From contig NZ_NJAJ01000017.1 in the NCBI RefSeq assembly GCF_002632825.1, forward strand, positions 38,571 to 102,570: a stretch of DNA of 64,000 nt, given 5' to 3'. Positions within the stretch are counted from its first letter, which is position 1. The number at the start of each line of letters is the position of its first letter. The translations under genes were made by a program, and so were the position numbers. This stretch comes from Xenorhabdus stockiae (GTDB lineage Bacteria > Pseudomonadota > Gammaproteobacteria > Enterobacterales > Enterobacteriaceae). A model generated the notes under the pieces. It was not told the DNA's origin, ran no database searches, and was given only the letters and a program-made list of their open reading frames with translations. This document shows positions 59,269 through 64,000 of this stretch, piece by piece.

Positions 59269-60560
59269 TGTGCAATCTCCGGTATCCGCTGTTTTGTAAC
59301 TCGTTGCCCGGTGATGATTTGTTCAGCAACAAATAAGGCACTCAATAAAGAAACTCCGGCACCACAGCCTTCAAACAATGGATCATATCCCCCCAGCACA
59401 GCCCCGGCAGCATACAGGTTCTTCACCACCTGACCTGATTTTAATGGCCGTAAATATTCATCCGTGGTGACACCAAATTTAAGATATGGCTGAGGAGTAA
59501 AAACGTTTTGCCGTGTCCATTGTTCACGTGAAGAGTACGCCAGCAGATCTAAATCAAGTAAGGGTTCATAAACCCGATCAAATTGTGCTTTCAGTCCATT
59601 ACTGAAAAAACTACCGGTTGCCAGAATCACGTGAGAAGCCCGCAGTGGAATATCACCATGATTACGGGTGTACAAACCGGTAATATGGTTCTCTGCCATT
59701 TCCACACCGTTGACCGTATCACCTGTCATTATCACTCCGCCAAAATGGCGGAACCGAGTATGCAACAACTGATCCTCCCGGATCCCCAACAGAGAAGGCG
59801 GTAACGTCGGTAACAAATAGACAGGCTTTTGCACCTGTATCTGCAATGCCTGCACGACTTGATCAGTTTCCAGACCAATACAGGCAGGCAGGAACACAGC
59901 CTCATACCCCTGCGCCAGACGGCTGATTTCCTCCGCTATCAGTGTCAGGCTCTGAGGCAGATCCAGTAAATGGGCGATATTAACGGAGCGAAATTCACTG
60001 GGGTTATCACGCAGTCTGTCGAGAAAAGGTAAGTGAATCTCCTGCGCACTGGCTTTCACCCCCTGTCTCTGTAGCGCACTGGCGACGATGCCGGGCTGAA
60101 AATCCAGAAATCCCGCAATGCCGATCACAACAACACTTTCCCATTTAAATGGCCGTTCCAGCTCACGAACCGGTACTCGTGCCGGGCTTAACCAAGTCAT
60201 GCGCTGACGGCCAACGGGCGTAACACGATAATGATTTTGTGAAGCAGAACCAGTCATAACCAGTCCGCTGTCCCTGATTAATTTTTCAGCCTGATAAGCC
60301 AGTGATGCTACTTTTTTTTCTCCTATCCGACTGTAAGGATGATGCGGAGCCTGTCTGGTCAATTCAGATAAGGCATGTAAGGGATGAGTGACTTCACTTC
60401 CGTCAGGTAAACGGGCAAGAAAATCCATCGAGCCAGAAGAAAAATAAAGAGAGCTTTGGCCTGAACTGACTATCGCACAGGATTTACCTGCCTCTGCCAG
60501 CCGAATGCCGCTGGCCAATCCCGCCAGCCCGCTTCCAATAATGACAGTATCAAATTTCAT
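59265..60560 (-). CDS. glpB: GlpB, anaerobic glycerol-3-phosphate dehydrogenase subunit B
   Basis: FAD/FMN-dependent anchor-side subunit of the GlpABC enzyme, 431 residues (E. coli 419). The Rossmann start IIGSGLAGLASGIRLAEAGKSCAIVS is clear. LYAAGAVLGGYDPLFEGCGAGVSLLSALFVAEQI near the C-terminus is the second nucleotide-binding part. It overlaps glpA by 11 bases and glpC by 4 bases. Confidence 0.95.
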   Translation of the reverse strand: MKFDTVIIGSGLAGLASGIRLAEAGKSCAIVSSGQSSLYFSSGSMDFLARLPDGSEVTHPLHALSELTRQAPHHPYSRIGEKKVASLAYQAEKLIRDSGLVMTGSASQNHYRVTPVGRQRMTWLSPARVPVRELERPFKWESVVVIGIAGFLDFQPGIVASALQRQGVKASAQEIHLPFLDRLRDNPSEFRSVNIAHLLDLPQSLTLIAEEISRLAQGYEAVFLPACIGLETDQVVQALQIQVQKPVYLLPTLPPSLLGIREDQLLHTRFRHFGGVIMTGDTVNGVEMAENHITGLYTRNHGDIPLRASHVILATGSFFSNGLKAQFDRVYEPLLDLDLLAYSSREQWTRQNVFTPQPYLKFGVTTDEYLRPLKSGQVVKNLYAAGAVLGGYDPLFEGCGAGVSLLSALFVAEQIITGQRVTKQRIPEIAQ

Positions 60561-62235
60561 TATCAGCCCCCGTTATTGTCTGGTTATCAGTATCATGGTC
60601 ATCTAAACCGCACAGTCCCTGATAAACCCAGCTGGTGAACTCGCTTTCCCGTAACGCATCACCCCAAACGACAGGGCGGATCCCTTTCCAGCGTTCATTC
60701 AGGAATTGTTTCAGTTGCTGCTCTGATTCCTGTTCTGTTATTACACCGAGACGGTTAAGCACCCCTGCTGTACGACAGGCACACAGCTCTCCCTGACAGG
60801 TTCCCATGCCAACACGAGTGCGACGACGCAAGTCCAGTAGGTTAGTAACCGCCAAAGATTCCGTTGCATAACGAACTTCTCCCGCAGTTACCGCTTCACA
60901 TTCACATACCAAACTTTTATCTGATCGTTCGGTACTCAGTATCTGGCTGGCGCGATCGCCATGACGATAAATGGCCGACTCACGAATGGGAGCGGAGAGA
61001 GTTACTGTGCGACGATGTTGGGTTTTACTGTGTGACGTGTGCTGGCGTGTTTGTTCGGCGGAATTCTCTGAGCCGGGCAGTGGCTCCTGTGCTGTTGTAC
61101 AATGCGCGGTAATATTAAGTTTCTCGCAAATCTTATCGGTTGCCCATTCAGCCATCAGGCGATATGTCATCAGTTTACCGCCAGTAATGGTTATAAATCC
61201 GTCCAGACCATCACGTTGGGCATGATCAAGCAGCACAATACCACGGCTGACGTTTCTGCCCGATGGATCATCATCACTCGCGACTAAAGGGCGGACTCCC
61301 GCATAAGCCCGTAAGATACGGGTTTGTGCAAGCCGGGGGGATAATTTTGCTCCCTCCCTGATTAAGATATCCACCTCTTCCTTAGTCACATGCATGTTAT
61401 CAATCTGATCGTATTCAATGCGGGAAGAAGTCGTGCCAATCAGCGAAATAGTGTCACCGGGTACGAGAATATCGGCATCTGCGGGTTTACGACAGCGATT
61501 GATCACCATATTGTTAATGCGATGCCCTAAGATCAGCAACGATCCTTTGGCCGGCAGCATATGGACTCTGAGATCCGCATACTCCGCAATTTTCTGCCCC
61601 CAAATTCCACCAGCATTCACCACTATCGGCGCATAAATGTTATACAAGCGCTTAGCGCGATGATCATAAACATGAACACCGGTAATTTTATCCCCTTGCC
61701 TGATTAACCCCATGACTTCATGATACGTCAGTATTTGTGCACCATGCTCTCTGGCATCCAGCATATTGGCCGCCGTCAGCCGGAAAGGATCAACCGTCCC
61801 ATCAGGCACAATCACAGCCCCGATCAAATCCGGGTTAACTGCCGGTTCAAAACGTTTCGCTTCTTCAGGATCAATCGCCTGTGTATCAATTCCTGCCTTT
61901 TCACACGCTGCAATAAAAGTTTGCTGATATTCCAGTGAATCTTCCGGCAAAGTAATAAACAAACCGTGTGTTTTTTCAATGCAGTGTCGGGCAATAGATT
62001 TGAGGATCCTGTTTTCTTTTATACACTCTTTTGCCGATTCGCTGTCTGTGACGGCATAGCGTGCACCGCTATGCAACAGACCATGATTGCGTCCGGTTGC
62101 ACCTGTTGCAATATCATGCCGCTCCAATAAAACGCAGCGTAAACGCCTGCGGGCGCAATCTCTTGCAATACCGGCACCTGTTGCGCCTCCACCAATAATA
62201 ATGACATCAGTTTCTGTTACAGGAGAGCCATTCAT
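60550..62235 (-). CDS. glpA: GlpA, anaerobic glycerol-3-phosphate dehydrogenase catalytic subunit
   Basis: FAD subunit oxidising glycerol-3-phosphate to dihydroxyacetone phosphate under anaerobic conditions, 561 residues (E. coli 542). FAD motif IIIGGGATGAGIARDCARR, RNHGLLHSGARYAVTD, and the C-terminal BFD-like domain with VCECEAVTAG, RTRVGMGTCQGELCACR. About 18 extra residues, rich in His, Ser and Thr, occur around 405-425. It heads the operon. glpT and glpQ, which lie divergent to glpA in E. coli, are replaced here by soxR in the same orientation. Confidence 0.95.
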   Translation of the reverse strand: MNGSPVTETDVIIIGGGATGAGIARDCARRRLRCVLLERHDIATGATGRNHGLLHSGARYAVTDSESAKECIKENRILKSIARHCIEKTHGLFITLPEDSLEYQQTFIAACEKAGIDTQAIDPEEAKRFEPAVNPDLIGAVIVPDGTVDPFRLTAANMLDAREHGAQILTYHEVMGLIRQGDKITGVHVYDHRAKRLYNIYAPIVVNAGGIWGQKIAEYADLRVHMLPAKGSLLILGHRINNMVINRCRKPADADILVPGDTISLIGTTSSRIEYDQIDNMHVTKEEVDILIREGAKLSPRLAQTRILRAYAGVRPLVASDDDPSGRNVSRGIVLLDHAQRDGLDGFITITGGKLMTYRLMAEWATDKICEKLNITAHCTTAQEPLPGSENSAEQTRQHTSHSKTQHRRTVTLSAPIRESAIYRHGDRASQILSTERSDKSLVCECEAVTAGEVRYATESLAVTNLLDLRRRTRVGMGTCQGELCACRTAGVLNRLGVITEQESEQQLKQFLNERWKGIRPVVWGDALRESEFTSWVYQGLCGLDDHDTDNQTITGADNEI

Positions 62236-62549
62236 CAGAGATGCTCCTTTCTTTGCCAGTCACATATCCGGCCAGTAAATCCGATTGATGATAAAAATAT
62301 ATCCAAAATGGATAGGAATTGTTTGATAAGGAACAAAAACGAACCTAAAACGCGTATTTTGGACGACAAAAAAATCAATACCGTGAGAAATGTCACTATT
62401 TTTTGAGGGGTTTTTATTAAAAGTGGTTAACGTTTTGTGAAAAGAAACTGAACGACATGATGATTTGGTATTCTTGTTTTCGCTAAAAAAACCGTCCCTT
62501 TGAGAACATAATGCCGGGAACTATGTTACCGATCCCTTTGTGGAATAAA
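62236..62549. other. 314-base upstream region of glpA
   Basis: Between glpA (start) and soxR (stop), both leftward, so it holds the glpACB promoter and the soxR end. AT-rich. A CRP-like site is annotated separately. I looked for GlpR-type operators and saw only partial matches such as AAAACGAACC at 62335-62345. Confidence 0.6.
62380..62400 (-). promoter_or_regulatory. CRP/FNR-like site upstream of glpA
   Basis: GTGA (62383-62386), six bases, TCAC (62393-62396) in the context ACCGTGAGAAATGTCACTAT. This is the core of a CRP dyad, about 155 bases upstream of the glpA start codon. Catabolite control of glpACB is established in E. coli. Confidence 0.5.
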
Positions 62550-63017
62550 TTATTTTTCTTTTTGTAATAAAATGATGGGCCCTGAACCTGTTTCGCCTAA
62601 AATATCATTGGGATTACGTAATGGGCATTCTGTCAATGAAAGGCAGCCACAACCAATACAACCATCCAAATTATCACGCAACCGGGTTAATTTTGTTATG
62701 CGCTGCTCCAGCGAATCCCGCCAGTGCAAGGAAATTATTCGCCATTGTTCAGCTGTAAGTTTACTATTAGGGGGAAACTGACTGAGTATTTCCTGTATTT
62801 CTTTCAAAGGAATACCTGTGCTCTGTGCTACTTTGATAATTGCGATATAACGCAGCACAACCGCAGGAAAACGGCGCTGATTTCCCTGATTGCGTGAGCT
62901 TTTGATTAATCCTTTAGATTCATAAAAATGTACTGTCGCTACCGTCACTCCACTACGTTTTGCTACTTCTCCCACCGTTAATGCTCTATTTAAATTAATG
63001 GCCCTATTTTTTTTCAT
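62550..63017 (-). CDS. soxR: SoxR, redox-sensing MerR-family activator
   Basis: [2Fe-2S] transcription factor that senses superoxide and redox-cycling compounds, 155 residues. MerR winged helix LTVGEVAKRSGVTVATVHFYESKGLI and the cluster cysteines Cys120, Cys123, Cys125 and Cys131 in CIGCGCLSLTEC. A perfect palindrome TAACCCGGGTTA lies 7 bases upstream of its ATG. In E. coli soxS is divergent to soxR, whereas the SoxS-like gene here is upstream in the same orientation. Confidence 0.95.
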   Translation of the reverse strand: MKKNRAINLNRALTVGEVAKRSGVTVATVHFYESKGLIKSSRNQGNQRRFPAVVLRYIAIIKVAQSTGIPLKEIQEILSQFPPNSKLTAEQWRIISLHWRDSLEQRITKLTRLRDNLDGCIGCGCLSLTECPLRNPNDILGETGSGPIILLQKEK

Positions 63018-63064
63018 TGCTATGTAACCCGGGTTAACTTTCAGTTTTATGAAAAAAATCTAAC

Positions 63065-63188
63065 GTTTCTGCCAATTGGTCAAATACTTCACCGTTTTTT
63101 CGTAAATTGGGCCAGAATTCCAATTTATTCATCGTGTCTCTAGTCATCGGTCAAGGCCATAATCTGATAATGACCAAACGGCAGAAAC
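63065..63188. repeat. 124-bp inverted-repeat element between soxR and SoxS-like gene
   Basis: Terminal repeats GTTTCTGCCAATTGGTCA (63065-63082) and TGACCAAACGGCAGAAAC (63171-63188) match at 15 of 18 positions. The 88-base centre has no frame. Size and ends suggest a small non-autonomous element (MITE). I see no clear target-site duplication. Confidence 0.6.
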
Positions 63189-63227
63189 TTAATTAAGCAC
63201 ATCAACTCTTCTTTCTTATTGATGTCA

Positions 63228-63599
63228 CTATTCCGCCTTATAAACCAAGGAAAAAACATTATTAGAGTTCAAATTTTTTCTCCATTCACTTGGCGTTATA
63301 CCAAAATGTTTTTTAAATGATCGGGAAAAAGATTGTTGAGAATCAAACTGATACTGTAACGCCACATTGTAAAGTGTATTTTTCGATGAACAGATAGAAA
63401 TAGCAGCGTTAGACAAACGTCGTTCGATTATATAGCTACCTAGAGTAGTTCCTGTTATATTTTTAAAAATCCGTTGCAAATGCCATTTACTATAACCAGA
63501 CTTTTTAGCGACGATTTCAATGTTTAACTCATTCTCAATGTTTTTTTCAATCCAATGAATAAGATCTTCAATAACCTTCTCATTAATAATATTTTTCAT
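63228..63599 (-). CDS. AraC-family regulator of the SoxS/MarA/Rob type
   Basis: Single-domain AraC/XylS regulator, 123 residues (SoxS 107, MarA 127). Both helix-turn-helix units are visible: NIEIVAKKSGYSKWHLQRIFKNITG (about 27-51) and LYNVALQYQFDSQQSFSRSFKKHFGITPSEWR. The first is very close to E. coli SoxS (AKKSGYSKWYLQRMF). A C-terminal tail of about 14 residues is not found in SoxS. It lies 210 bases upstream of soxR and in the same direction. A role in the superoxide or multidrug response is inferred from family and neighbour. The name soxS is not assigned because orientation and length differ. Confidence 0.85.
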   Translation of the reverse strand: MKNIINEKVIEDLIHWIEKNIENELNIEIVAKKSGYSKWHLQRIFKNITGTTLGSYIIERRLSNAAISICSSKNTLYNVALQYQFDSQQSFSRSFKKHFGITPSEWRKNLNSNNVFSLVYKAE

Positions 63600-63848
63600 G
63601 TTCTCAACCCATCATCAATAAGTTGTTTATTTTAAAACATATTATTATTCAGAAAATCTGAATTACCCAGTTAACAGTTTATTATTCAAGTCTGAAAAAA
63701 CCGGTTACTCACTACAACCAACACATTAAAATTTAAGTAACCGGACTTGAATTTACGTAGTACTGAAAGCAGCTATTTTTAAACAAAATTAAAGCTCATA
63801 ATTCAACATTATAATATTGACCTATATGTAGATTGTAATATCTATATA
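63600..63848. other. Spacer with a long imperfect inverted repeat
   Basis: Upstream region of the SoxS-like gene. ATTCAAGTC (63684-63692) plus CCGGTTACT (63701-63709) on the left and AGTAACCGGACTTGAAT (63736-63752) on the right form an inverted repeat of 17 bases, interrupted by TGAAAAAA on the left arm. It could be a terminator for something to the right or a regulator site. No gene is seen. Confidence 0.5.
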
Positions 63849-64000
63849 CCCATCGTCATTGAAGATGCTTGATTTTTCATTCCTATCAGATCAAAATCGC
63901 GCCATGAAAATTACCCTGACAGATGCCCAAAAAGAAGCGCTTGAATTGATGCACGATACGACTCGTGATGGGCGCGTCCGTGACCGTATCAAAGCCGTGC
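63849..64000 (+). mobile_element. IS630-family insertion sequence, left end (continues beyond window)
   Basis: Starts at about 63849 after TATA, with an end CCCATCGTCATTGAAGATGC, typical of IS630-like ends at a TA target. The transposase begins 55 bases inside. The right end is outside the window, so exact boundaries cannot be checked. Confidence 0.75.
63904..64000 (+). CDS. IS630-family transposase (partial, N-terminus)
   Basis: ATG at 63904, then MKITLTDAQKEALELMHDTT and RDGRVRDRIKAV to the window edge, 32 codons seen. This is the N-terminal helix-turn-helix region of an IS630-type (Tc1/mariner-related) transposase of the kind found in many copies in Xenorhabdus and Photorhabdus. Only the beginning is present, so integrity is unknown. 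Confidence 0.8.
   Translation, partial: MKITLTDAQKEALELMHDTTRDGRVRDRIKAV

Noticed and set aside
62300..62360. GlpR operator upstream of glpA
   Set aside because: Only half-site resemblance (AACGAACC); no convincing dyad.
63018..63060. E. coli-type SoxR operator upstream of soxR
   Set aside because: A GTTAACTT core is present but the flanking symmetry expected for the 18-bp SoxR site is missing.

Overview
The window is a contiguous piece of a chromosome from an insect-associated enterobacterium of the Morganellaceae, most likely Xenorhabdus or Photorhabdus. This rests on E. coli-like gene order with Yersinia-type additions, moderate GC with very AT-rich spacers, several full-length ERIC repeats (two of them a long variant), a MrpJ/MadJ-like small regulator, and the start of an IS630-type element at the right edge. 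I cannot separate the two genera from sequence alone.

Layout. 1-2 kb: the mlaFED end of the phospholipid transport operon, minus strand. 2.2-10.8 kb: yrbG, kdsD, kdsC, lptC, lptA, lptB, rpoN, hpf, ptsN, rapZ, npr, which couple LPS core sugar synthesis and LPS export to sigma-54 and the nitrogen PTS. 11.2-16.3 kb: a periplasmic broad-specificity racemase, rnk, pmbA/tldE, darP and a D-2-hydroxyacid dehydrogenase. 16.5-28.5 kb, minus strand: a barnase/barstar pair, tldD, a nitrilase-family amidase, yhdP, rng, maf and mreDCB. csrD, which sits beside mreB in E. coli, is absent. 29.2-37.1 kb, plus strand: acuI, aroQ, accB, accC, yhdT, panF, prmA, dusB, fis.

37.2-41.2 kb is an accessory, strongly AT-rich stretch. 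It holds a frameshifted low-molecular-weight phosphatase-like gene, an orphan SseB-like/DUF1266 protein, about 1.5 kb without genes, and an XRE regulator. 41.3-43.7 kb is a GntP-type permease plus glycerate kinase unit. 44.1-51.1 kb is rpoH, ftsX, ftsE, ftsY (with about twenty 17-residue repeats), then rsmD, yhhL and yhhN. zntA follows behind a clear ZntR-type 20-bp-spacer promoter. The 0.7-kb gap after it has strong hairpins and a possible small RNA. tusA and yhhQ follow, with a preQ1-like leader before yhhQ.

55.7-62.2 kb deals with glycerol and glycerol-3-phosphate (gldA, glpACB), interrupted by a Fic-domain protein with an unusual cluster of ATGAGGC repeats at its promoter. The right end has soxR, a SoxS/MarA-like regulator in the same orientation, a 124-bp inverted-repeat element between them, and the truncated IS630-type transposase.

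Most of the window is conserved housekeeping sequence. The items most worth a second look are the candidate small RNA, the Fic operator array, the frameshifted phosphatase, the orphan SseB/DUF1266 locus, the FtsY repeats and the long ERIC variants.
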